A stretch of 64,000 nt of DNA from Chrysomallon squamiferum (taxonomy: Eukaryota; Mollusca; Gastropoda; Neomphalida; Peltospiridae). Within the stretch, counting starts at the first letter, position 1. Each line of letters begins with the position of its first letter. Location of the stretch: assembly GCA_012295275.1 (NCBI GenBank), contig CM022672.1, positions 16,763,166-16,827,165 of the forward strand, written 5' to 3'. Below are positions 49,183 to 61,525 of the stretch, one piece after another. A program made the translations under genes and the position numbers. The notes beneath the pieces were generated by a model. It was not told where the DNA came from. It saw only the letters and a list, made by a program, of their open reading frames with translations, and ran no database searches.

Positions 49183-49970
49183 GTTATTTTCTTATTTTCT
49201 ATTTTTCTTCACTTCTCAAAAACATCAAATGAATTTTATATTTCTCTTATTTATGTAATTCATTAGAACTAACACTGGAACAAACAAATGTTTATTTTGT
49301 TCAAGAGGATGTAAATAAAAAGTTTAAATTATTTTCTGTTAAATTTTGTATATAGTTTTCATATATGGCTTTCACGTTAATGCAATAATACTAATAAGTT
49401 AAAGAAGAGACGTCGATTGACTACAAATTCTATCTCCTTTCACAAAAACTGATCTATTTCAAATACTTAGAAGTTAAAACACCGCCTTTTCAGATGAATT
49501 AGTTTATTAAATTTTATGACCACTGAATAACAAAATTACAGCATTACCTGGTGGAATGTTGTGCTGTTTATTATACTATATCTTGAAAATGTTGCCTCTG
49601 AATTCAAATGCAAATTATATATTTTTTTAAACTGTTATTATGGACAAGTTCTCGAAAAAAATGTTCCAGTTTAGCCATTTGAAATACCCTCCATAAATAA
49701 AAGATACTTCCGCTAAATACGAATATATGATTGGTTGATTTTTTTTTCAGAATTTAGTACTAATCTAAAACCATAAAATGTAATCGCGGTAATGTGAACC
49801 AAATGAATACTTTTTGGTAGATTTTTAAAAGGTGTCCAGAAGTGTTTATTAGTTGTTTTGTATTGTTATATCTTTTACCAACTATAAACAAATACCCCGC
49901 TTGTATAATCATGACGATGAAGAGGATGATAACGAGATCACGTAATAGAAAGACTGAATCTCCGTTAAAA

Positions 49971-50020
<50 letters not shown>

Positions 50021-51949
50021 ATAATAGCAACAACATCAACAAAACAACAGTAATAACAACAACAACAACAACAACAACAATAATAATAATAATTTATTTT
50101 AAAAAGTAAATTTATAACAAAAACTAAACCAAGTATATAACTGAAATCTTATGAAGTTGGGTGTTGATAGTTTCGTTGGTGATTATTATTATTGTTTGCA
50201 AAAACAACCAGTACAAAACACATTTAAAAGTACATGATTGTACTCTAGCTACATGACACAAACTGAATTGTATTTAAACCTCCCCCTCCCGAAAACAAAA
50301 TCTCTGGAGAAAAACTGCCACATATTTATTTTCACGGAAGTTATAGGTGGCAAAAAGATAGTCTCAGAATTTACTATGTAACTTTCCTCTTCCTAGAATT
50401 AATTTTGTATCGGACGACCAGTGAATATAAATATATATGACATACTCTTGTTGTTGCTTGTATTGTGTCAAAGAGGAAGTGTCCTGCATTCAAATTAAAT
50501 CATCCAACAGTTCAAAAACCCGGATGCGAAACAGAAACTAGGGAGTCTGGTTTACGTTTTATTTGAAACTTCTTACAGACATAAAGGTTAGACTTCATTT
50601 TTTCAAGTGCAGTTTTTATTATTATACATTTATTATTACTGTAAGATCGTATATGTTTTACAAAAGGTAACCTATACTGTTTCAATTTTATAATTACCGT
50701 AAGAATTACAAGAACAAACTTCAGTTTTCAGTTTTGCATTGATACTCTACTTCCTACAGTCCGCCACAAATGGGCGTGATACTTCGAACTGAACACAATG
50801 TTTGCGACTAACGTTCGTTCGAACGTATGACCAGTGGCGTAACGTGATCGGGGCCAGAGGAGCGATTGCCTCAGTCGCAGAATTTTTTTTTTTTTTTTTT
50901 GTGGAATGTATATATATATATATAATAATAAAGTGAAAATTAATTAGAATGGCCTGCTCTCACAGAGAATCTCCGTTCTATAACCACTAATAACTGTTTT
51001 TGATTGTTGTACTTAATTATAATAATGAAAAAATAACTATATTGTTGTAATAAAACAACATTATTATTACAGTACAAAAAATATGTTTATTACATTATGA
51101 ACAGGAGCATAATTATCCTCTGGGAGCCACCATACAATCCCTTTATACTGGCCCTGACGAACATCAAACTAAGAGAATTACAAAACAGTGGACCAGTTAA
51201 CAACAAAATGTCACAGAGAAGTCCCAGGCCAGTAACCCAAATAATTAAACCAGAAACTTACCTCTTTGCCACATTTGCAGTCTTGCAGCAAATCAATGCT
51301 GGTATAGCAATTCATTCTTTGCGATATTGCCACAGTTTCCGACTCAAAAATGTTTGTGAAAATTGTTTTATTATATAAATTCCTGTTGTATTGTGGGCAC
51401 ACTACATATATGCAATCAAATATTTTAATTATGCAATAAGTTTAAGATTAATTTATGATATTAGCATTAAATACATTTTATTATAATTATTATATCAGTA
51501 TTGCTTAAATCTGTTTGGGAGTCACTGCTGGACTCATGGAAGGTTCTTGGAGAGGGATAAATTCGATGGCTTATGTGGCACAATACTTGGTTTGCCTTGG
51601 ATGCTGGCAACCCATACCATGTTACTGCAAAAGACTCGGACAAAAAAAAAAAAAAAAAAAAAAAATCAGAGATAGAGAGAAAGAAAATAGAAAACACTGG
51701 CTAATATTTTATAAATAAATATGCCTAAATTTTAGGTCAGTCCCTTCTCCTCTCTCTCTCTCTCTCTCTCTCCCCTCTCTGCATATCCTTATTGTAAAAT
51801 TATAACAGCATCTGGTTTTTGAAGGTGCCAGGACAATTCCTCACTGGACACTAACCCACTTGGACAATTCCCTAGTCCATAAAGACAATTTTGGACAATT
51901 CCCCATTGTTAATTTTTTATAAGTGTCCATGGCAAGAATCAACATCGTA
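49183..51949. other. Intergenic region between divergent KIF14 and the CUB gene, left part
   Basis: No gene-like coding pattern. It should hold the KIF14 promoter just right of 49182. Microsatellites: poly-A then (TA)n at 49968-50016 and (AAC)n/(AAT)n at about 50040-50095. Around 50500-50590 the less AT-rich sequence ends in a possible donor (AAAGGTTAGA), a candidate 5' UTR exon for the CUB gene. Near 50831 CAGTGGCGTAACGTG resembles a hAT-type end, with no partner found. A poly-A run lies at 51641-51665 and (TC)n at about 51748-51772. Confidence 0.5.
51830..51920. repeat. 31-bp minisatellite, three units
   Basis: GGACAATTCC recurs at 51831, 51862 and 51893 (31-bp spacing), with diverged bases between. 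It lies just left of the mariner remnant. Confidence 0.7.
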
Positions 51950-52474
51950 CAGGGTCATTCAAAAGTCCCGCCACTGCTTTAGCATAATGTGGAGGAGCAC
52001 CATCTTGTTGGAAAACACAATCACATTATGCTAAAGCAGTTTGTGATTTCTTGAATCACAAATTCCCTGTTAGATGGGTAGGTCGTCGAGGACCTAAGGA
52101 GAAGGTTCCACATTCTCCAGATTTGTCACCATGTGACTTCTTGGGGCTTCCTGAAAAGCAAAGTCTACGCATCAAAGCCCAGGAGTGTTGAAGAGTTGGA
52201 GGAACGTATAAGGAATGCCTGCAATCTTGATACAAGGGAGATGCTGACCGGAGTTGGAGAGGAATGCTTGAAGAGGTGGGCAATGTGTCTTGAAAAAGAA
52301 GGTGCTCACGTTGAAGTCTATGGAGCCTAAGAAAACAGAAGAAGAGGGATTTTTTCATTAAGGGACAAACTGAAGAAGCCTATAGAAAGTTAACAACTAA
52401 TTTTGTTCAAACCCTTAAAGCCATTTTCATTTAATTAAAATTTAAAAGTGTAGCAAGACTTTTGAATGACCCTG
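51950..52474 (+). mobile_element. Mariner/Tc1-superfamily remnant, 525 bp, with internal fold-back
   Basis: Terminal inverted repeats begin CAGGGTCATTCAAAAGTC at both ends (about 27 bp, few mismatches), with TA target duplications at 51948-51949 and 52475-52476. Inside, a transposase C-terminal part reads HYAKAVCDFLNHKFPVRW, SPDLSPCDF, then in another frame WGFLKSKVYASKPRSVEELE to a stop at about 52330. The piece encoding FQQDGAPPHYA lies in opposite orientation at about 51973-52018, giving a perfect 19-bp inverted repeat (51973-51991 and 52022-52040). Inactive. Confidence 0.88.
52022..52330 (+). pseudogene. Mariner-superfamily transposase C-terminal fragment, frameshifted
   Basis: About 100 residues of the catalytic C-terminus are readable in two frames broken near 52135 (CDF to WGFLKSK). 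They include the SPDLSPCD motif with the last catalytic Asp and the typical SVEELEERIRNA tail. The N-terminal DNA-binding half is missing. Confidence 0.8.
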
Positions 52475-54444
52475 TAATACCCACTAATGATGATAATAAT
52501 GATGATGATGATGATGATAATAATAATAATAATAATAATAATAGTAGTACTAGTGTGGTGGTAAAATCAGCAGCAGCAGCAACAACAGTAATAATAATTA
52601 TGATGATAATGGTTATGACGATGATGATGATGACGGTAGATCTAATAATGTGTATACATTTGCTTGTGAAAAAAATCAGTAACAGTATAATTATTTAAAC
52701 ATAAATAGTTTACTTGCACAGTAAAGTAATTCAGCTTTTTCTTTCATTTTCTGCATGATTACAAGCAAACAGGGTCAGCAACGAACTATTTTGCTAAGCC
52801 AGCTAATTTTATTTCACCACCAAAAGAAACCATTTCCAATTTCAGTATTGTAGCAAAAATCAAAAAACAAAATTTAAAATTGCAAAATTTATTTTAATTT
52901 TTAAGAATGCTCCATATCCATTAATATGTCAGTGGACGTGTTACCCCACTCATTTGGGGAAACATATGACTTAAAAACAAATGACACTACATTTGGTTTG
53001 CAGTGCAAAATAAAGAGAGGTCCATTTATGAGTGTGCAAATGGAAATTATAGATAAGACAGATTCTGTTTAAGCAATGGTGTAAAATAAAAAATTTAAAT
53101 AACTAAACTGTAAACTGTGTCCTAGGCGGCTGCCTGGCTGGCCTAATGGTTACAGCAGCTCTGCAGACAAGTAATACAACAAATATGTCTGACACTTTAT
53201 TAATAAATAGCATTACTTACAGGTCTTTTTCAAATGTCAAAAGTAACAAAACTACAATTTAGAATGACCTTTTCTAGGTTTTTAGTCTATCAAGATTTGT
53301 TGGTAATTCAGATAATACCTGCTTCACACAGAAATTTAAGTTCTGTGTTCAATCTATTTTAACCCATAGTTCAGTCCCTCAAAAACCTTAACGCTTTTTG
53401 CACTTACATCATCATTAAGACTAAAAATGTATAATAGAGTTCTCATAATTTTGTAAAATTCTAATAAGGAATTTTAAAAGTGATATTAAACAAAGAAGGA
53501 ATGTGATGCAAAAATGCTGACATGATTTTAAATTCTTTTCAACATAACTGTTGCACTCTGTACTGTTTCATTGTGATATTGAAAATATAACTGCATGATA
53601 TCCGGACTGTCTAAAGTGTTTCCTGACTTGTATTTCAGCTACTTTGTTACAATCTTTATTTACACAGTGAACTTATCGCTGATTTTATTTTCATAAAGAG
53701 TAGTATACAGTTACAACTGCAGAGAAATGTAATATACAACTGTAGATGTTATTGAAGTGTGTGATAGGAAACATTTATGTAATACTTAATTGTGTGGAAC
53801 ATATTCTCTCACACATAATGGAATAATATCATTCCAAAAGGGGATACTCGGTATATTATAAAATGTATATATTCAAGAACAGAGGCTAATAATAAATAAT
53901 GACTATAAATATATTTATTTTACAGTTAATTGTGACAGTTAATCTTGAGGTGACTGCAAGATGACAGTTATACATTTTAAATAATAATAAAGTTTAAGAC
54001 AAACTGTTTCAAAAATAACTTGATCAGATTAAGAATTATTTTGTCCTGTAAATAATATATTGCTTTAAATTGTTGCTGAGGCTAAACTTTCATTGGGATT
54101 AAACAGTCAATTTGATGATTTCTTTTCCATTGTTAAATTTTCACAAAATGTAATGTTATAAATGAAGTAAGATATGCGATCTCATTCCTTGGAACAGCTT
54201 CTCTCCAGAACTGACTGGGAATCTGTAAGATGCATAAACTGTCCCATAATTCTGTCAATGCCAAAATGTCTTTAAAAAAAAAAAAAAAAAAAAATAAATA
54301 AATTTAATTTTATTGCCTATCAAGGTTTTTGATTACTGAACAATAACAACTACAACTACAACAACAAAAACCTGTTAATTAATGAATTATTAAGAACAAT
54401 GTTTTTTTTCCATTTCATTGCAGAAAGTGAATGTTTATGCTGAC
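52475..54444. other. Intergenic region upstream of the CUB gene, right part
   Basis: A (GAT)n/(AAT)n tract lies at about 52494-52545 and smaller (GAT)n at about 52616-52634. The rest is AT-rich with no coding or transposon pattern I can support. A poly-A run lies at about 54274-54294. The sequence TTTCATTGCAG at 54413-54423 is a good acceptor just before the first CUB-gene coding exon, so an upstream 5' exon is expected. Confidence 0.5.
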
Positions 54445-57400
54445 ATGGAACTTCATAGTTTTGCATTTAGTTTGATTGTTGTGGGTAGGTATATAAAACA
54501 ACCTTTTCAAATACAAACTTACTGTTCACAAACATGGTTTTAATATCTACAAGCTTTAAACCCTAAAGAATGGTTTATTCATTATCTGCATGTGCATCCA
54601 TTTTTATATTGTAAATAGTAAATTACGTTCTCTCTCTTTTAGAAGTAATAATAGTTGTTAACTTGACATTCTAATTTTTGAGAATTCTGATATGGAAAGT
54701 ATTTAATAAGGTAAAAATACATTTGTATTATACTTTCAAAAATGCTTAATATCTTATTTTAAAATATTTAATGAATTCAGGATAGTAAAACATTGCCTTT
54801 CATTTCACTTTGATATTATTTAATGCCCATCAAGGTCCTCATGCAGAATCTTCTAAAATATGCAGCTTTTTGCAGTTTTCTTCAATGCATGTGTATTTGT
54901 GTGTGTGTGTGGATGTGTTTATGTTGAAATCATTAATAATCATCATTAAATACAACATATTCACTTTTGTTCTATTCTTTCCAAAACTTTCTGTACAGAT
55001 TTTGTATAATTTATTTGCTATTCTTTTTCAGTGTCTTATCTCTGCATTGTTTCAGGCAATAAAGGTCTGTATAAATGTTTTATTGTATCTTGGCACAGTT
55101 GCTATACAAACTTGTGTAAACAAAACACGAACAGTCATCAGTAGCAGTGCTCTGTAACAGATGTACCAAGATTTGACTATGTCAAGTTGCATGTAAAAGA
55201 TCTGCTGCAACTACTGAATAAAATAATCCAAAATCAGACTGCATAGAATGTCCTCTCTAGTACTAAATACTCAGTACCTCTTTTCTGCAGGTTTGGCATC
55301 TGTAGTTTTAACCAAATATATATATATATATATATATTTAATTATTATAATTATATCATCTCATACAAGTGTACTGAGCATTTGCAGTGCGTCCAGTAGA
55401 ATACTTAAGGTGTGGCAAATATGGAACATGGCCTGTGCACTGCTTGAAGGGGGTACACCCTTGAGCAATTTCTGTTAAATTGTGCTGGTATTTTTGAGCT
55501 GATTTTATGGTAAAGTTATCTGAAAAGGTGGATGTCAGATGTTTGAAAAGAGTGCAGTTTGGTAGATAAACCCCTGAGTGGGTCCTGGGACATAGATTTG
55601 CAGATAAGGAGGCTGACAATATAGTAAAGAAACATGGTGAAAGACAACATGTTAGAGTTATTGTTAATATAAACCCCCCGAAAAACTGATTGTGTTCATT
55701 AATGAAAGTACACAAATGTATTGATTAAACTCAACTTTTTTTCTTTTTTTCAATTTATTTATTTTTTTTAAATTACTATTTTAAATGGCATTCATCCTGT
55801 TTTTTTAATTTTTATTATTGAATTCTTCAGCAGGTTCCTACTTGAAATTTGTTAAATGTGATTTGATTTGATTATTTCTTTTAGTTTATTATTATTATCA
55901 TTATTATTTTTATAATAGTATTTAAATCTTTTTTTCTTTTTCTTTCTTTTCTGTTGTGTAATAAATAATAATGAACTTCCCTTTTTTCTAACAGGCTGTA
56001 ATATTACTTGCCAGTCTAATGATACTACCTGCCATTTTGAACTGAAAGATGTACACAACAGTACAAATTGTACTTGGACATTGTATCGACACAATGGATC
56101 AGTCACCACACTGTTTTTCAAAAACATGGTCTTAAATGAAAATGACCTAGTTTCAGTTTATGATGGACCCATTACACCTAGTAACTTGGTGGCTTCTTTC
56201 AACAGTCCTAAAGGTAATCTTTTTATTTATCAACAGATCAGTAGTCTTCATACAGACATACTAAACACAGACATTCACACATTTCTGCATAAATGTAGAG
56301 TAAATGCAGGAAAGGACCCATTTTTTTTTTCATAAACTTTTATAAAATAATCAGAAGATATTCTTAGTTACTAAGACAGTTAATATAATAAAAGAAACTA
56401 CACTGTTTTATTTATTATTATTTTTAATCTTAGAATATTTATAAATAAATTAATAGGCATATGATAGTGGTAAAATGAATAGGAGAATATTTGATAAATA
56501 ATCTGCAGAATGTCTTTATGAGAACTAGTATATAAAACCATACTGGCAAACTATCTTTGTTTTATCTCAGTAGGTTGTTCTGAATTAACAATATTACAGG
56601 ATATTTAATAGCTTTTTATTAAACCCAGTTCACAGATAATCTGTAGACGATCCTGGTTTTATTATAACCAAAATGCATAAATGTAAATATAATACTTTAA
56701 AATATGTACCATCTCAAGTTAAATGAATGTTACAGGAATTGCTAAAAAAAAAAAAAAAAATGACATTCCTCAATTTTTTAGTGTTTGTTTTTCAGATCCA
56801 TTTGTTGGAGTGATGTTTCAGAATATTACTACTATTTTCTTGGTACTTGGTAAAAAGGATGTTGATGCACCAACTCTCAGAGTTGATTTTAAAATTTCAG
56901 GTAAGGCAGTTTGAAAATTATCAGATCTGTGATAGTTGTGCAATTAAATACCATAAAAAAAGAAGAAAAAAAAAGGTTATTTAAAATATATACAAAATCA
57001 TAACACAAGGGAATATTTTGAATATTTTAATACGTTAGTAATTTTTTCCATGCTCATTAATTAGTATGTGTGTATTTTATCCCTGAGTAAGCCTGTTTTC
57101 AAGATGGTTTAATTGTGTACATGCATTTGTTCCAGTGACATGATTTTTGAAAAAGCATTTACTTAGCAAATGTAGAAGATATTCTAGTACATAAGCCCAT
57201 ACTAAAGTCCTTATCCGAGATATGCACCTCTAAAAGTATTGTTGTGTATTTATCCTAATAAGTATATTAAGATAATTTTCCATCTGTACCTCTCTGACAC
57301 CTTTTGTGTTCTCTTTCTCAAATCTTTATTTATTTAATTTATTTTGTTAATTTTCTGAATAGATGATTGCCAGATGGAATTTGACTCCAAGTTTCTAACC

Positions 57401-57557
57401 CAGATAATGTCTCCCGTGTATCATCCAGCTCGGGGTCATGTGCATTGTACATACAAGCTGAATGGAACAGGAGACGGAAGTAATGTTTTAGCATTGTCAT
57501 TTACAAAGTTTGCAGTTTCCGATGGATATGTGACTGTTAATGGTACAAACCATACAG
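54445..57557 (+). CDS. CUB-domain protein, 5' part (four exons), 3' end not found
   Basis: Exons: 54445-54484 (ATG and a short hydrophobic segment, SFAFSLIVV), 55995-56213, 56796-56900 and 57363-57557, all joined in phase 1. Exons 2-3 make one CUB domain: CNITCQS, CTWTLYR, VSVYDGP, VASFNSP and a closing LRVDFKIS. Exon 4 starts a second, similar domain (DDCQMEFDS ... GHVHCTYKLNG ... VTVNGTN) and ends in a good donor, so more exons must follow. None is recognisable before the TRPV gene. Potential N-glycosylation sites are frequent. The frame is also open upstream of the ATG to the acceptor at 54423, so the true start could lie in an earlier exon. It is probably secreted or membrane-bound; partner unknown. 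Confidence 0.65.
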
Positions 57558-60500
57558 GTAAGCTGTATTGTAATTGTTCCTGCATTGGTGTTATTTTAGG
57601 ATTATTTTTAACTCCATTTTAGGTAACTTTAAAGTCTACAAGAAGGTTCTCAAAAGTGAATTTCTATTTGGGAAATACAAGGTTGATTCCTAACTGTAAC
57701 TGTAGATCTATTTGCAGTGGTATTTAGTCAGTTTCAATAGACACATTCATAGTAATTATCACAAATAGAACTACACATGAAAATAATTACAGAGTGTGGG
57801 GAACAAATATTTGTAAAAGGACAAAAGTCCATGAAATCATAAATGTATACATTAACCTTAAAATTTTACCAAAACATTAAACATTAGTACACATAACAGC
57901 TATATTAGATAGTAATATAATAACGTAAGAACAATATATAAACATAAAATCTATGAAACACATGTCAAACAATATATGTAAAGAAAATTATAGATTAGGT
58001 TGGATGAAGTTTATTAAATTATGGTTCTTACGGCTGCAGTTGTAAAATGATGGCAAGTAGGTTGAGAAAGGAATTGCAATTATCATAGTATGGGACTCAG
58101 AATAACTTTATAATAAGGTTTCAAGTGGGATGTGGCTGTGAATTTAATTTTTATGATTTTTTTACAAATTTAATCCAGAGTAACTGAAATCTGGAAACTG
58201 AGGTCTTTAAAACTGAGAGTCAGCAATATATGAATACAGTTTTGTCAGTCATCTTCAGAACTGAATTATTGCTATATATAATTATCTTCCACTACTGCAA
58301 AAGCTTCTAAAATTAAAATAAATAAATAAATAAAAAATAATAAAAAATATATATGTAAATTTATAATATTTTAAGAATAACATTATGGCATTATTAATTA
58401 TTAATGAATATGTATAACATGTAACATAGTGATATCTGTGTAAAATAATGACAGTGACAAATATTATATTATTACATTATTCTACTGTGTATACTGTGTA
58501 AAATAAAAATCTGTGTCTAAAGTGTCATTTTAAATAATCATACTAAAATAGGTATATAGCATGTGTATAATAAATATCAGAATTAGATATTGACCAGTTT
58601 AATATACAATAACTGTTTATTTTTAAATTGTAGTTGGTTAGTAACAATCTAAATACATTATGGAATAAAGTACCCAATAGGATTATAAATATAAAAGATT
58701 CAAATATGCAATAACAAATTGTTCCTTTATATTTTTATTATTGTAATTACAGTAACATTTTACAGTTTGGTGGTAAGCATTTACCATATCGGAAAAATAA
58801 AAAAATTATAAAAATTTATCCTATTTCTTCCCATACTCTACTTCTCTACTGTAACTGTTGTTCTTTTACTCTATCTTTCTTTTCAAACCTTTGGCTCAGT
58901 TTGTTTTATAACTTTTTTTTGTACATTATGTACTGTTATATCTTACAGCTACAATATATCTTATATATAGATATATATATATATATGTATGATTCCAAAT
59001 TAAAAAAATAATAGTTGTAATAACAAATAAATAACAAAAATCACCAGACAGCTTTTTAGCAGTCGTGTTTTGTTTTATGCTGATCTTGGGACCACAAAAT
59101 CACTGGGTAGCTAAAGGACACAAGATTATTGTATGCCAAGAACTCAATGGTAATACTGTGACAACAGCTGACATGTTGCCAAGCTGGTGAAAAATAAACC
59201 CTGTGAGAACACTTTTTCTCAGGTTTTCTTAATATTGATTCTACCACAAGCAACAAGTTGTCTTATATACAGTCACCAACTTATCTGTTTTAAAATATAA
59301 TCATTAATTACCAAAAATCTATTGTTTACAAGTGATCAGGATCACTTCTGATACGATATGATATTTCATCCACCAGATACTCCAAGAACGAGAGAAATTT
59401 GATCACAGATGTGATTACATTTTTAAAAATCACAAAGGAACAAAAACTTCTGAAAATCCACAATGTTTCCACAAAATATCAATTTTACTGGAAATGTAAA
59501 AATTCTTGGAATGTTTCAGTATTACATATGAAACAATCTGTTAAATTTAATCTTATGTTTATGAAAGATCTGAAACTTAATTCAGTAAAAAGTATCAGTT
59601 GACAAATGTTTAAATTTAATTGTTACACTGTCCTGTTAGATAAAATGTTTGCTGCTGCAAGAATATTTTCACCTTTCTGAAGGACTGTAATCACTTGGAT
59701 TAATTTCATGAGTCAGTAAAGCAAATATGTCAATCAGTGTATAGCTTACTCATTTTTTATGCTTCTGGTCAATGAAACAAACTTGAGCCTTTTGGAAGAA
59801 GTGCACTGAATTTTGTTATAGACTGTATTTTACCCAGGACCAGGTCCATGTTCATGAATAAGCCCACTTCAGTTTTTTATATGTTTAAAAAAACTGAGCC
59901 CATTTCCATGAATTAGCCCATTTTCCCATAAATCATAATAAATAAATTAATTAAAATAACAGTAATAATGTTTAAAAATAAAACCTCCCCCAACTAAATT
60001 AAATAAATAAATAAGAAACGAAGAAAAAATGAAGAAAGAAACATCAAATCTTAGTGCAGAATATGTTCAATTAGAGACATCCAAAGTAACATAATAAAAT
60101 ATTGTTACACAATTGTTATCCCTACATCTAAACAATGAATATATATGGCAGTTTTTTCATCGTGTCTTTTTATGTATTTTTGTGGTTGTTGTTTTGTTGT
60201 TTTGTTGGGGGTTTTTGTTCTGTTTATTTAATTGTTATCTTGCACTGAACTGAATATATGTTATTGATTATCTTCAGTAAGTACATCATTAAGTCTGATA
60301 CCTTGCTTCTCATCATTAAAGGTATTTTACCTGGGGTGGTGGCAGATTTTCTTTTTGCTATTATAATTATTATGTTGTTTTTTTTTTTGCCTGTGATATT
60401 TCAGTTTCTAAATCAGTTATCTTAATGCCACTTGTACTTAACTTTTATCAGTAAATCAGGTTACCTGGAACAAATGATTAATATTTCACATTTGAAGCAT

Positions 60501-61525
60501 GCCAGTAGTTAACATGGGTACAGTTTGTGTATAAAGATCATGATACTGGTTCAACTAACCACATGAAAGTCTAGCTGTCATTTCACAAATATCAAATGAA
60601 TATTCAGTTCATGAATTATGTATATTTTAAAACATGTATGAAAACTAATACTAAATCCTAGTACTGATTTAATTTATTTTTATTATCTAGAAAATTAATA
60701 TTGTTTATTTATTGTTTGTGCAAAATGTTATAAACACATTGGTATTTGTTATTTTTGAAGATTTAACTAACTGTGTTTAATTAATTTGGGTAGCATTTAG
60801 ATCAGTTAGTATTTTAAACAGAGTTAGTTTAATTAAGATACTGTGTTAAATCTGTAGTTTTAAATCTGAAACCACTGAAATTTTATGATAAATGTTAACT
60901 GTCTTTTTCCAACACACACACACACACTTGTCAACTGGACTTTTCTGTTATTATGTGTGTATTCTGAAAAGGATTTCTATGAGCACCTTACATGGGAAAC
61001 ACATAAATGAAATAACTTAATAATCATACTGAGTAACATTGATCATTTAATCAATCCTGTCACAAACCTGGCCTCTAACATGTTATATTAAAGTTCTTTT
61101 GCTTTTTGTTCATTACACAATTCCGACATCAAATGTGTAAATTATATGATATATATATATATTTTTTTTTTTTATATTATGCTGAATATCAGTTTGGCTG
61201 ACACATATTTTGTCTTGCATGTCTGATATGTATCAGTAATAATATTAAAGCAAGCAAACAAATGTAAAATGTAAATAAATACATTGATAAAGTTAATCCA
61301 TTATAACTAATATCATTGTATTTTTATTTGAATATTGTTTTAAAACTGAATAGGAAAATATTAAATATTATGCAAGAACAACAACAACAAAAATGCAACA
61401 GCCATTTAGAAATTTTCTGGGATGTGTCCTTTAGTTTCTGTTAAAGCATGCTGCTATTCACAAACTTTTTTTTTCAATATTTAATTCAGTTTTTGCTACA
61501 TTTACAGTTTCTACCAATGTTTCTT
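57558..61525. other. Region between the CUB gene and the TRPV gene
   Basis: This is mostly AT-rich non-coding sequence. One stretch at about 59045-59195 has an unusually good short frame on the plus strand (VAKGHKIIVCQELNGNTV), perhaps an old transposon fragment; I cannot identify it. (CA)n lies at about 60913-60928. For the TRPV gene, AATAAA on the minus strand (plus TTTATT) lies at 61323-61328, about 200 bp past its stop. The missing CUB exons could be here but I could not support any. Confidence 0.45.

Noticed and set aside
50831-50880. CAGTGGCGTAACGTGATCGG as a hAT transposon end
   Set aside because: Only one end is visible; no inverted partner or 8-bp target duplication was found.
53120-53180. 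Possible tRNA-derived SINE head (GGCCTAATGGTTACAGC)
   Set aside because: It resembles an A-box-like stretch, but no B box, tail or acceptor stem could be seen.
54810-55157. Plus-strand 115-residue open frame between CUB exons 1 and 2
   Set aside because: It has hydrophobic low-complexity composition from AT- and TG-rich intron sequence, and no domain.
59045-59260. Coding exon on either strand between the CUB and TRPV genes
   Set aside because: The frame lacks splice signals in a suitable phase and has no recognisable domain; it is more likely an old repeat.
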